A DNA stretch of 64,000 bases from NCBI RefSeq assembly GCF_000250675.2, contig NC_018681.1:6758001-6822000 (forward strand). The letters are read 5' to 3'. The position numbers were made by a program, and so were the translations under genes. The notes beneath the pieces are model-generated. The model was given only the letters and a program-made list of their open reading frames with translations. It did not search any database and was not told the origin of the DNA. Positions 35,113 through 44,031 of this stretch are shown piece after piece; within the stretch, counting starts at the first letter, position 1; every line of letters starts with the position of its first letter. The DNA is from Nocardia brasiliensis ATCC 700358. Its GTDB lineage: Bacteria; Actinomycetota; Actinomycetes; Mycobacteriales; Mycobacteriaceae.

Positions 35113-36309
35113 TCAGGGGCGGAAGGATTTCGAAAGGAGTTGACGCGCCACGCGGGCGGCCATGAGGGTGGAAATACCTGCGGGGTCCTGCGGGTCGTAG
35201 CCGGTGAGGTCGGCTATCCGGGACAGGCGGTAGGTGACGGTGTTGCGGTGGATATAGAGTGCCCGGGCCATCGCATTGTGGTTGAACTGATTGGCGATGT
35301 ATTCGTCGAGTGTGCGAATGAGCAGCGGGTGCTCGTCGAGCGGTTCGAGGGCGGCGGCCAGATTCGGCAGCGCGGCCCCGGTGGTGGAGATCGCGTACTC
35401 GAACATCATGTCCTGGCGGCGGCAGGCCACGTCGGGCCGGTCGAGACAGCGTGCGGTATCCGCGACGATCCTGGCCTCGGCGTACGCGGCCGGAATGTCG
35501 GCATGCGTGGCGGCGGGGGCGACGCCGATCCAGAAACCGGGATGCGGCTGGTCGGCGCGCAAGCCGAGCCGGCTCGTGAGCGCACCGACCGGGTCGGCGT
35601 GATCGTCGAGCGGGATCAGCGCGGTCCAGCCGCCGCTGTCACGGTGCAGGAACGCGCCGGGCACCTTACCGATGCGATAGCGCAGATCGGTCAGCCGTCC
35701 CGGGGTGATCTCGCCCTGCCGGACGGCAGCGACCAGGAACGCGTCGGCGAGCGGTTCCGCGAGTTCGCGCGCCCACTCCCCCGGGTCCCGCCCGGCGAGC
35801 AGCGCGGCAGCGATCTCGTTCTGCTCCAACAGATCCCACCGCGGCTGACGCGCGTCCTCCACCAGCGCGATCGCGATCCGGGACATCACCAGGCCCGCAT
35901 AGGTGGTCAGCCGCAAGCCGAGTTCCGGGACGAACGGGTGGTCGTCGGGGCCCAGCGCGGGCATCAGCTGCGCCCAGAAGAAGGAGACGCCGACGCGATA
36001 GTTGGTGAGCACCTCGTCGAGCGGCATCCCGTCGCGCACGAGCCGGACGGCCCGTTCGACGAGCGGGCCGGTGTCCTGCTCCGACGGTTCGACGCCCGCG
36101 GCGGCGTAGCGGAAGAACAGTTCGACATTGAGTTCGGCGCTCGGCACGAAATCGGCGTCGAACATCGACTGCGGCAGCTCCGCGTAGGGCGCGGCAGCAA
36201 CCCGGAAGTCGCTGGCCAGTGTCGCGGCCCGCATGCGCAACTGCGCGATCATCGCCGGCCAGTGGTCACCGTCGCCGGTCACGGCGGCGGCCAGGGAGAA
36301 GTGCGTCAT
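35113..36309 (-). CDS. PucR/CdaR-family transcriptional regulator
   Basis: Regulator of 398 aa. The central part (residues 150-300) resembles the GGDEF-like CdaR domain. The C-terminus carries the PucR helix-turn-helix signature (LIRTLDEYIANQFNHNAMAR, ALYIHRNTVTYRLSRIADLT, GYDP). The N-terminal 140 residues match the RsbT co-antagonist-like domain found in actinobacterial members. RBS GGAAG precedes the ATG. Targets are unknown; the adjacent secreted lipase on the same strand and the acyltransferase are candidates. Confidence 0.9.
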   Translation of the reverse strand: MTHFSLAAAVTGDGDHWPAMIAQLRMRAATLASDFRVAAAPYAELPQSMFDADFVPSAELNVELFFRYAAAGVEPSEQDTGPLVERAVRLVRDGMPLDEVLTNYRVGVSFFWAQLMPALGPDDHPFVPELGLRLTTYAGLVMSRIAIALVEDARQPRWDLLEQNEIAAALLAGRDPGEWARELAEPLADAFLVAAVRQGEITPGRLTDLRYRIGKVPGAFLHRDSGGWTALIPLDDHADPVGALTSRLGLRADQPHPGFWIGVAPAATHADIPAAYAEARIVADTARCLDRPDVACRRQDMMFEYAISTTGAALPNLAAALEPLDEHPLLIRTLDEYIANQFNHNAMARALYIHRNTVTYRLSRIADLTGYDPQDPAGISTLMAARVARQLLSKSFRP

Positions 36310-36360
36310 CGAACTTCCTAGCTACTCGTCACAACTCCCTCGGACGATACGCGGTCGGAC

Positions 36361-36392
36361 CGCCCGGCAGCACCTGCCGGTGCCGCCGGGCG
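36361..36392 (-). terminator. Hairpin downstream of the first lipase gene
   Basis: A 14-bp stem (CGCCCGGCAGCACC against its complement with one mismatch) with a TGCC loop lies just past the stop of the leftward lipase gene. No T-run follows. Confidence 0.6.
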
Positions 36393-36397
36393 ATATT

Positions 36398-37729
36398 TCA
36401 GCTACCGGGGAAACCTGGAGGCAGCGGCTGGAAGTCCGCCTTGAACTTGGGGCCCGGCGGCAGGCCGCGCAGCAGCGCGCTGGTCCACGCCACCGCCGGC
36501 GGCCAACCGGTCACCGCGTTGGTGATGTGCTCGGGCACCGGCACCGTGTAGAAGCGCAGATCGGCGCCGCGCTCCCAGTACGAGTTCACCGTCGGGATCA
36601 CCACCGAGGGCGGAATCAGCTCGTCCCACAGCCCGTGCCACCAGAGGACGGGCGTGTCGGGAATGTATTTGCCGAGGCTGTTGTCCTGGAGCACCTTGAT
36701 GATCTCGGGTTGGGTCTCCAACGACTTGCCGGGCTGGTAGTAGGCGCTGATCGGCCGGTAGACACCGGACAGCGCGATGGTCGCGTAGCAGCGGCTCTGG
36801 AAATCCCGCAGCAGCTGCTGACCTTCGGTGGTGAGCAGTTCGTCGACTTTGAAAACGTCCGGGTACTCGCGCGCCAGGCTGGCCAGGCCGAGCCACATCG
36901 TGAAGTTGCTGGTACCCGTCAGCCCGGGCTGTTCGCGCGTCGCATAGGCCGCCTCGGCGACCAGGTCACCGGGCGTACCGCCGATGGTGGTGCCGAGGAT
37001 TCGCACGTCGGGCGCGTAGGTGGCCCGCAGTTCGGCGGCCCGGATCGAACCGGAACCGCCGCCGGAGTAGCCGTACAGCGCGATCCCCGAATCGGCGAGG
37101 CCCAACCCGCTGTCGTTCTTCATCGCCCGCAGGCTGTCCAGCACCATCTTGCCCTCGGCGTAGGTGTTGAACGTGTTGAACTTGCCGTCGAAATCGGGCA
37201 CGTTGATCGCGAAACCCTGCAGCAACCAGTACACCGCGAGCGCGGATTCCTTCATGGTTCCGGTCTGCAGCGTGTAGGACGGATTGCAGGTGGAGCTGGT
37301 GGAGTCGATCGCCTCCTGGAACGACAGCACCGGACGGGCGCTGCCCTGCCACGGAATGCCCGGCACGATGACCGTCGTCGCGGTCACGATCGGGTTGTCG
37401 TGCACATCGTTCGACCGATACAGCAGCTGCTTGGTGTACACCGGGAACGGGAGGCCGAGCAGGCGGGTCTGCACCTCGCGCGAACGGACGATCGCACCGG
37501 GTGCGTACGACTCCAGGTTCGGCGGGTCGTCGTACCAGGGATCCTCGCTCGGCGTCGGGATCGGCAGCAGGTCGTAGAGCTGCGGCTCGGTCGGCAGCTG
37601 CGGCAACTGGTTCTGATCCGGCGGGAATGCGGGGAAACCGGGCTCCGCCGACGCCATACCCGCGCCGCTCATCGCCATGAACGCCGACACCGCCACTACG
37701 ACGAGCCGCCGCCACCGAGACCTGTCCAC
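36398..37729 (-). CDS. Secreted LIP-family lipase/esterase
   Basis: Exported alpha/beta-hydrolase of 443 aa. The signal peptide is RLVVVAVSAFMAMSGAGMAS-A. The secretory-lipase family opening PWYDDPPNLESYAPGAIVRS and TKQLLYRSNDVHDNPIVTAT is followed by the nucleophile elbow YGYSGGGSGS. The acid/His region comes near the end (VLWWHGLWDELIPP, PVPEHITNAV). Related enzymes in Nocardia and mycobacteria hydrolyse triacylglycerols. GTG start behind CTGGAGGA. A second family member lies at 38701, separated by a TetR gene. Confidence 0.92.
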   Translation of the reverse strand: MDRSRWRRLVVVAVSAFMAMSGAGMASAEPGFPAFPPDQNQLPQLPTEPQLYDLLPIPTPSEDPWYDDPPNLESYAPGAIVRSREVQTRLLGLPFPVYTKQLLYRSNDVHDNPIVTATTVIVPGIPWQGSARPVLSFQEAIDSTSSTCNPSYTLQTGTMKESALAVYWLLQGFAINVPDFDGKFNTFNTYAEGKMVLDSLRAMKNDSGLGLADSGIALYGYSGGGSGSIRAAELRATYAPDVRILGTTIGGTPGDLVAEAAYATREQPGLTGTSNFTMWLGLASLAREYPDVFKVDELLTTEGQQLLRDFQSRCYATIALSGVYRPISAYYQPGKSLETQPEIIKVLQDNSLGKYIPDTPVLWWHGLWDELIPPSVVIPTVNSYWERGADLRFYTVPVPEHITNAVTGWPPAVAWTSALLRGLPPGPKFKADFQPLPPGFPGS

Positions 37730-37889
37730 TTGTCCTCCAGCACCATTGCCGACCTATCGCCGACGTCACACTCACGCGTCGACAGGATCATGCTCACAGC
37801 TGAGCACAGCAATGCGCTATCGGCATAACGCCGACGGTCCGGGGCAGTCGTTGTGCATTTGCACGGTTCGCCGCCGACAGCGGCGCGGC

Positions 37890-38537
37890 TCACCCGGCGT
37901 GTTGGGTCTCCAGGCTGGCGGCGTAGGCGAGGACCATATCGTGCACGACGCCGAGCACGGCCGCGTCGAGGCCGGGCGGCGAGTAGACCGGGCGGATGAC
38001 CGCCTGGCCCGAGAAAGTGTGCAGCATCGCGAAGAACAGTGGCTCACGCAACGCTACCGGGAAGCGCCGCAGTGCGCCGGATTGCTCTGCGGCAGCGAAG
38101 ATCTGGGCGTAGAAGTCCGCGAGGGCGGGCGCGATCCGGGCGTGCAGCTCCGGATCGGAGCGAGCGGCGACGATCACCTCGCGCAGCGCGTGCGTGAGGT
38201 TCGAGGATTGGGCCTGCTGGAGATAGCGCAGTGCCAGCCCGAGCGCTTCGTCGTCGTCCTCGACGCCGGCGAGCAGCGTCTGGAACGTGGCGAGCTGGCG
38301 GCCGACGATCTCGCGCGCAGCTGCGACGATCAGGTCGAAGCGCCCGTCGAACTGCCGGAACATCGCACCGACGGACAGGCCCGCGGCCTTGCACACGTCC
38401 TGCACCTTGGTGCGGTGGTAGCCGAATTCGGCCAGCGACTCGATCGTGGCGTCTATCAGTTTCGCCACGGTCGCCGCCCGCCGCTGCTCCTGTGTCCGCC
38501 GCCGCGGCTTGGTCGAATTCGTTGCCACCTCATCCAT
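37890..38537 (-). CDS. TetR-family regulator, divergent from second lipase
   Basis: TetR-type regulator of 215 aa. The helix-turn-helix is LIDATIESLAEFGYHRTKVQ followed by DVCKAAGLSVGAMFRQFDGR. The C-terminal helices form the ligand domain. The ATG at 38537 gives a basic arm before the HTH; an upstream in-frame start at 38582 is weaker. It is transcribed away from the lipase at 38701, with 163 bp between them containing a dyad, so it probably controls that lipase, perhaps in response to a fatty acid. Confidence 0.88.
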   Translation of the reverse strand: MDEVATNSTKPRRRTQEQRRAATVAKLIDATIESLAEFGYHRTKVQDVCKAAGLSVGAMFRQFDGRFDLIVAAAREIVGRQLATFQTLLAGVEDDDEALGLALRYLQQAQSSNLTHALREVIVAARSDPELHARIAPALADFYAQIFAAAEQSGALRRFPVALREPLFFAMLHTFSGQAVIRPVYSPPGLDAAVLGVVHDMVLAYAASLETQHAG

Positions 38538-38599
38538 CCTGCCTGGTTCGCGACGGCGACGGCACGAACGGCGCGTGCCCATACACCGCCGTTGACAGT

Positions 38600-38613
38600 G
38601 TGACCCCAGTCAC
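38600..38613. promoter_or_regulatory. Candidate operator between tetR and lipase
   Basis: GTGAC-CCCA-GTCAC is a perfect 5-bp inverted repeat with a 4-bp centre in the divergent promoter region. It is short, so the assignment is tentative. Confidence 0.35.
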
Positions 38614-38700
38614 CGTAACTTTAGGAAATCAAGATTCTCTTTCTGCGGGGGCTCGGTGACGACGGCCCGGCAGAAGCCGGCTACGCGGAAGGACCCTGCT

Positions 38701-40167
38701 GTGCGCACCAGCATCTCGAACGCGACCCCTCCGGTCGCGGCCAAGCAGTCCGGACCGCGATCGCGCGGTGCCGTGTTCGGCGTGATCGTCGCATTGATCT
38801 TCGGATTGATGACCTGCGCCGGGGTAGTGGCCCCGGCCGCGAGCGCGGGCCCGCCGCTACCCGAGAACGATCCGTTCTACGCCGCACCGCCCGGCTTCGA
38901 ACAGACCGAGCCGGGAACAATATTGCGGTCCCGTCCGGTGACGGTCGCCGCGCTCAACCTGTTCCCAGTCCGGGTCCGCGCGTGGCAATTGCTCTATCGC
39001 ACAACAGACTTCAATGACCAGCCGTATACCTCGGTGACCACGGTGATGGTTCCGGAAGGTCCGGCGAAGCCGCGACCGCTGCTGTCGTACCAGACCGCGG
39101 TGGACGCGATCGCGGGCATGTGCAGTGCCTCGTATTCGCTGCAACAGGGCTCACCGATCGATTTCGGCAATCCCGCGGGTCCGCTCACGGCAGGAGCCGG
39201 GGCCGCCGAAATCCTTTTGGCTGCCAGCGGTCTCGCCCGCGGCTGGGCGGTGGCGATCCCGGATCAGGGCGGCACCCAGCATCGCTTCGCCACCCCCCGC
39301 GAACCGGGTTACGTTGTGCTCGACGGCATCCGGGCCGCCGAACGGTTCGACCCGCTCGGTCTCGACGGACCACGCACCCCGGTGACCCTCTGGGGTTATT
39401 CCGGCGGCGGCATCGCCACCGCGTGGACCGCGGAGATGCAGCCCGAGTACGCACCGGAATTGAACATCGCCGGGGCCGCCGTCGGCGCTCCGGTCGCCGA
39501 CCTGTTCGGCGGACTGAAGGCCGTGAACGGCGGACTGCTCGGTGGGCTCATCCCGATCGCGGTGGCGGCGATCGCCAAGGACTCCCCCGAGTTCGCCGCC
39601 GCCATCGACCGCTACATGTCCCCCGAAGGGCAGGCGCTCGTCGCCGACGTGCACGGCCGGTGCACCTCACAGACCGCGCTCAACACGACACTGCACGAAC
39701 TGCTTCGGCACTTCTCGCTGCCGGATGTCACCCGATACCTGAGCGTCAGCCTCGACGAACTGCTCCAGGACCCGGTCATCCGCACCGCCATCGAGGAACG
39801 CACCCTGGGCCGCCGCGCCCCGAGTGCGCCCGTGTACCTCTACAACAGCGTCAACGACGAGGTGAGTACCGCCGCCGGAGCCGACGGTCTCGCCCAGTCC
39901 TACTGCGCCGCAGGCACTTCGGTCACCTATCGGCGTGATCAGTTCCCGCCGCTGGTGAGCCCGCACGTCAACTTCGCGGTAATGGGCGCGCCCGACGCGT
40001 TCAACTGGCTCGTCCGCCGCGCCGAAGGGCAACCCGCACAGCCCGGTTGCGATATCCGGACCATGCCGTCGACCTTGCTCGACCCGGCCGCGATCGGCAC
40101 CCTCGGCAGCAGTGTCGGCGCCGCCCTGTCCGCGATGCTCGGGCTACCGCTCGGCGCTGGACGGTAA
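38701..40167 (+). CDS. Secreted LIP-family lipase/esterase, second copy
   Basis: Exported alpha/beta-hydrolase of 488 aa. Hydrophobic signal segment GAVFGVIVALIFGLMTCAGV ends at AASA-GPP. The family motif GFEQTEPGTILRSRPVTVAA is followed by QLLYRTTDFNDQPYTSVTTV, the nucleophile elbow LWGYSGGGIAT, and the late acidic and His segment YLYNSVNDEVST, SPHVNFAV. I favour GTG 38701, seven bases after GGAAGGA, over GTG 38656. It shares the fold and sequence pattern with the lipase at 36398 but is clearly diverged. It converges with the desaturase gene. Confidence 0.92.
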   Translation: MRTSISNATPPVAAKQSGPRSRGAVFGVIVALIFGLMTCAGVVAPAASAGPPLPENDPFYAAPPGFEQTEPGTILRSRPVTVAALNLFPVRVRAWQLLYRTTDFNDQPYTSVTTVMVPEGPAKPRPLLSYQTAVDAIAGMCSASYSLQQGSPIDFGNPAGPLTAGAGAAEILLAASGLARGWAVAIPDQGGTQHRFATPREPGYVVLDGIRAAERFDPLGLDGPRTPVTLWGYSGGGIATAWTAEMQPEYAPELNIAGAAVGAPVADLFGGLKAVNGGLLGGLIPIAVAAIAKDSPEFAAAIDRYMSPEGQALVADVHGRCTSQTALNTTLHELLRHFSLPDVTRYLSVSLDELLQDPVIRTAIEERTLGRRAPSAPVYLYNSVNDEVSTAAGADGLAQSYCAAGTSVTYRRDQFPPLVSPHVNFAVMGAPDAFNWLVRRAEGQPAQPGCDIRTMPSTLLDPAAIGTLGSSVGAALSAMLGLPLGAGR

Positions 40168-40174
40168 CCGAGGT

Positions 40175-41140
40175 TCAGCAGCGCGCTCGTTCCCGGGCGA
40201 GTGAACGATCGCGCTGCTCCTCGAATCTGGGGATCTTCACCTGTTCCAGATCGTCGAGGTAGGCCCCGAGGCGGTCCCGGATCTCGTCACCGCGCGCGGT
40301 GAAATCGGTGCGGCCGAAGATGTTCCACTGTCGCAGCACCGGGGTCAGCACCTCCTCGAAATGTTGGCGCAGATCGTAGACGCCGTGCTTGGCCATCAGC
40401 ACACCGTTGCGCCGGAAGTTCGGCATGCCGGCGCCGGGCATCTGAAAGTTCCGCACGATCGCATCGATGGCCTCGATCGCCTGATCCGGAATGAGATCGA
40501 GCGCGTTGCCGCAGATCGTCCGATAGAAGATCATGTGCAGGTTCTCGTCGGCGGCGATGCGCTGCAACATCTTGTCCGCGATCGGATCCCCGCACACCCG
40601 GCTGGTGTTACGGTGCGTCACCCGGGTGGCCAGTTCCTGGAAACTCACGTACGCGACCGAATGCAGAAAGCCCGCACCGCTTTCGACGTCGGCGGCGGTG
40701 GCGCCGGACGCGAAGCCGTTGGTCATGTGGATCATCCGGGCGTGTTCCAGCGCGACCGGATCCACACCGCGGGTCACCACGAGGTAGTCCCGGATGACCG
40801 TGCTGTGGCGCATCTCCTCCGCGGTCCAGCGGCCGACCCAGGTGCCCCACGCGCCGTCGCGGGAGAAGTTCTCGGCGATCTCGCGATGGTAGGAGGGCAG
40901 GTTGTCCTCGGTGAGCAGGTTGGTGATCATCGCCGCCTTGGCGACCTCGCTGAGCTTCGATTGTTCGGCGTGCCAATCGGTTCCGCCCAGCATGGCGAAG
41001 TTGCGGCCCTCGTCCCAGGGTATGTAGTCGTGCGGGTGCCAGTCCTTGGTCATCGAAAGATGCCGGTGCACACAGTCTTCGGCGATCGGTTCGAGCTCGG
41101 TCAGTATCTCGCGTTGGGTCAGCTCACGCGGCACGCTCAA
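40175..41140 (-). CDS. Acyl-[ACP] desaturase (DesA family)
   Basis: Di-iron acyl-ACP desaturase of 321 aa. The iron ligands lie in NLLTEDNLPSYHRE, RWTAEEMRHSTVIRDYLVVT, SFQELATR and ADENLHMIFYR, matching M. tuberculosis DesA1/DesA2 in order and spacing. It would introduce a double bond into a protein-bound acyl chain, perhaps a mycolate or membrane-lipid precursor. Translation appears to start at TTG 41140, only 3 bases after the stop of the upstream gene. A GTG two codons later is an alternative. The tight junction indicates coupling with the ribosome-factor gene. Confidence 0.9.
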   Translation of the reverse strand: MSVPRELTQREILTELEPIAEDCVHRHLSMTKDWHPHDYIPWDEGRNFAMLGGTDWHAEQSKLSEVAKAAMITNLLTEDNLPSYHREIAENFSRDGAWGTWVGRWTAEEMRHSTVIRDYLVVTRGVDPVALEHARMIHMTNGFASGATAADVESGAGFLHSVAYVSFQELATRVTHRNTSRVCGDPIADKMLQRIAADENLHMIFYRTICGNALDLIPDQAIEAIDAIVRNFQMPGAGMPNFRRNGVLMAKHGVYDLRQHFEEVLTPVLRQWNIFGRTDFTARGDEIRDRLGAYLDDLEQVKIPRFEEQRDRSLARERARC

Positions 41141-41143
41141 TGC

Positions 41144-41908
41144 CTACCTTTCGATATCGGATGATGTGACCGAGGTGAGGTCGCCGTCGTAGCGGCGATA
41201 GAGCAGCCGTCCTCGGCCACTGGCTGGATCGGTGCTGAACACGAACGGCAAGCCGTAGCGGCACAACCGCTCGGCAGCCTCTTGTTCGCTGAGATGCAGG
41301 GTCGGATAGGGATTCACGGTGAGCGTGGACGGTGCCGCACCGGCCGGCAGGCCGAGCCGGTGCTGCCTGGCCAGCCGCACACCGCGCGGTCCGGCGCGGT
41401 ACACCACCGCGTCCATCCCGGTCTCCGCGTCGACGAACAGGTGGGCGTCGTAGTCCATGGTGGCCAGCACCGTGGTGGCCTCGGTCGCCGTCGCGCGCCA
41501 CAACGCGCAGCGTTTGCGGCGGACCACCGGCGCGAGCGCGGTGCTGCGCGCCAGCAGCGGTCGCCGCGGATCGGGCCAGCGCGGGCGTAGCGCCCCCGCG
41601 CGCACCCCGTCGAGTATCCGATCCAGCCGTTCGGCCACGAACATCGCAGCGAAGCCACCGGGCCCGATCGCCTGCGCGCGCACCGGCAGCTCCCCGACCT
41701 CGAGATTGACCTGGATCACCAACGGGCCCTGCGGGTTCGGACTCGCGCCGATCCGGACCCGCGCGACATCCTCGGCCCGGTGCCGTCGCAGCACCCAGCC
41801 GATCGTCCGCCGCGCCTGCGCGAGCTGCCCCTCGGTCACCGCACCGCGGGTCGTCACCAGCAGTGGCGTCGTGCCAGGTCCCGCGTACCCGAGCTCGGAA
41901 ACTGTCAT
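41144..41908 (-). CDS. Rv0079-like ribosome hibernation/inhibitory factor
   Basis: Protein of 254 aa resembling M. tuberculosis Rv0079 (DrriA), a DosR-regulon ribosome-associated translation inhibitor. An HPF/S30EA-like N-terminal domain (RIGASPNPQGPLVIQVNLEV) is followed by a C-terminal HPF-type dimerisation repeat. The most telling stretch is MDYDAHLFVDAETGMDAVVY followed by RAGPRGVRLARQHRL, which I recall nearly word for word in Rv0079, and then GLPFVFSTDPASGRGRLLYR. It heads an operon with the acyl-ACP desaturase, linking a translation brake with lipid modification. Confidence 0.85.
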   Translation of the reverse strand: MTVSELGYAGPGTTPLLVTTRGAVTEGQLAQARRTIGWVLRRHRAEDVARVRIGASPNPQGPLVIQVNLEVGELPVRAQAIGPGGFAAMFVAERLDRILDGVRAGALRPRWPDPRRPLLARSTALAPVVRRKRCALWRATATEATTVLATMDYDAHLFVDAETGMDAVVYRAGPRGVRLARQHRLGLPAGAAPSTLTVNPYPTLHLSEQEAAERLCRYGLPFVFSTDPASGRGRLLYRRYDGDLTSVTSSDIER

Positions 41909-42152
41909 GACATGGCCCCGCTTCCCTCTTGTCCGGCACTCTCAGCCGCCCCATGCCACCACCGCGGCCCCACCACCGGCCAGAGCCCAAAGTCACGGCC
42001 CCCGAGGACCGACGACCCGAACAAGACCCTCCGACACGGCGGGAGAGTGCGTCGCGGCGCCCGGTTCGATGGACGGACCGATTGCTGTACAGCCACGTTC
42101 GCCCGCCACCACGATGTGATCCGACAATGCGCGGCCGAGAGCGGGGACAGCA

Positions 42153-43976
42153 ATGGCGGATTTCAGCCTTACCGTCGATTGGGGTGCGCGCAGTGAGCAG
42201 GTGCGCAGGCAGCATTCGGATCTGCGCGCACAGCGCAGCTTCCTGCTCGCCGAGGCGCCGTTACCCGTCGCGGTGAGCGTCGTCGATGCCGCGCAGGCCG
42301 CGCAATGGGATACGGCCACGCTGACACCACTGCCGGTGACTTCGGTGGCGGGGGCATCGAAAGCCACCGTGACAATTCCCGGCACCGCCAAGCAGATTCG
42401 TCTCGATTTCGACTTGCGGGTGACGATCGGCGGCGCCACCTCGACCTGTCTGGCCTTTCGTCAACTGTTCACCGTCGCGACCGGTGGCGCGCTGTCACCG
42501 CACCAATATTCTTTCGCGCAGATCGAGGTGCAGCCGAGTTCCGGCGGATTCCCGCACACACCGACGGTGGTGCCGACGGCACGACGGTCGTTTCTCGGAG
42601 CAAGTCCCCTGGTGGCGGTGGCTCCCGGGACAGTGACGATCAATTGCGAATTCCTCGATGTCACCGAGCTGTGGTGGGCGACGTGGGCGGACAAGGACGT
42701 CTTCGGGTGGTACCTGAATCCCTCGTTCGGCGGGCGTCCCGGCCGACTGCGGGTATTGGCATGGACGAGCGGCACGGCGCCGATGTTGTGGTTCGTCTCG
42801 GTCTCCGACAAGGCCGCCGACGGCAACGCGTCCGGCACCATCGGTTCGAAAGCGGCGGGCAAAACTCCGCGGCCGGGAGCCGATATCGTTTTCTTCCGAG
42901 CGCCCGCCGGATTCAATTCGTTCTTCTACGCCGCGGACAAGAGCGGGTTCCTCAACCCGAAACACGGAGATCCGAATCAAAACCGTGGCGGGTCGACGAT
43001 GTTCCATCTCGCGCGCTGGCTGTTGACACCGCAACCGCCGGCGGTGGTCGCCGCCGAAATGGCCCGCTCGAAAACCAGCGGGCGTCCGCTATGGCCGGAA
43101 CTGACAGGTATGCGCTTCATGCCACGCGCGACCACGCCGAAGATCGACCCGGCCGACCCGATGGACTTGATGACATCGGATATCCGGTGGGCTTTCCGGC
43201 CGGTCGGTGTGGAGTCAGCACTGCAGCACGCACCGGCGGAGGACATCGCGGTGCTGCCGTTGTCGTTCGACGGATTCGACGGCTTCCCGCAGGGCGGCTA
43301 CTCGGCGTTACAGAAGCGCGACACGCTCGATCCGATCCTGCGCAGCGTGTGGCAGCTGCTGTGGATGCGCGGCGCCGTGCACACGAAAGACACGACGACC
43401 CCGGCACGCAATCGGCAGACCTGGCTACTGGCCAACAGCGGTGCGAACATCCCGATGTCCGGCTGCCTGCGCGCGAACGCCGCGACGATCGACCGGGTGA
43501 TCAGTTGCGATGCCACACCGCCGGACGGTCCCCAGGGAAATCTTGTGCCGCATGTCATCCCGGCGCTCAAGGCCGCGAACGAGCTGCGTGGGCGGCAGTC
43601 GAAGCCGTTCAAGGTCTTCATGCTCACCACACCGAACATGTGGGCGAACAAGGCCGCGTATCTGCAACGGAAGAGTCAGATCGACGCCACCGGAGCCGAT
43701 GTCAGCTACCTGCCCGGTGATGCCGAATGGGACGACTACTGGACCTATCCACCGACCGCGGCCGGCAATCCGCTGCTGTTCGACCTGCTGTCGAGCTGGC
43801 ATGGCAAGGGTCTGGAAAAGAGCAAACGCTTCGGCACGGTGGCCGGGGGACGCCAATTCCTGTTCTGGCACGAATGGTCTGTCGACGGCGGGCATTTGGA
43901 GATCGTGACCAACCCGGCGCCCGCACCACCGACACCGCGGGTGCGCAGTTGGCTGGAGGACATTCTCGGCACGTGA
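42153..43976 (+). CDS. Large uncharacterised protein (cassette gene 1, 607 aa)
   Basis: I do not recognise the family. There is no signal peptide and no transmembrane segment, so the product is probably cytosolic. Residues 1-220 look beta-rich with alternating hydrophobics (KATVTIPGTAKQIRLDFDLR, LRVLAWTSGTAPMLWFVSVS). Residues 240-581 have a mixed alpha/beta pattern with GADIVFFRAPAGFNSFFYAA, DIAVLPLSFDGFDGFPQGGY, WLLANSGANIPMSGC and, near the end, FWHEWSVDGGHLEIV. A Ser429/His581 hydrolase reading is possible but unsupported. RBS is GAGAGCGGGG. It is followed 55 bp later by the 941-aa gene, which has its own GGGAGGG site, so the two form a likely operon. Confidence 0.75.
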   Translation: MADFSLTVDWGARSEQVRRQHSDLRAQRSFLLAEAPLPVAVSVVDAAQAAQWDTATLTPLPVTSVAGASKATVTIPGTAKQIRLDFDLRVTIGGATSTCLAFRQLFTVATGGALSPHQYSFAQIEVQPSSGGFPHTPTVVPTARRSFLGASPLVAVAPGTVTINCEFLDVTELWWATWADKDVFGWYLNPSFGGRPGRLRVLAWTSGTAPMLWFVSVSDKAADGNASGTIGSKAAGKTPRPGADIVFFRAPAGFNSFFYAADKSGFLNPKHGDPNQNRGGSTMFHLARWLLTPQPPAVVAAEMARSKTSGRPLWPELTGMRFMPRATTPKIDPADPMDLMTSDIRWAFRPVGVESALQHAPAEDIAVLPLSFDGFDGFPQGGYSALQKRDTLDPILRSVWQLLWMRGAVHTKDTTTPARNRQTWLLANSGANIPMSGCLRANAATIDRVISCDATPPDGPQGNLVPHVIPALKAANELRGRQSKPFKVFMLTTPNMWANKAAYLQRKSQIDATGADVSYLPGDAEWDDYWTYPPTAAGNPLLFDLLSSWHGKGLEKSKRFGTVAGGRQFLFWHEWSVDGGHLEIVTNPAPAPPTPRVRSWLEDILGT

Positions 43977-44031
43977 CCGAGCCGGCGGTGAAACACCTTA
44001 TGACACAAAGATATCTACTCGGGAGGGTCAA

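Noticed and set aside
41909..42152. DosR box upstream of the Rv0079-like gene
   Set aside because: A GGGGCC...GACTTTGGG string resembles half sites, but does not match the 20-bp DosR consensus well enough to claim.
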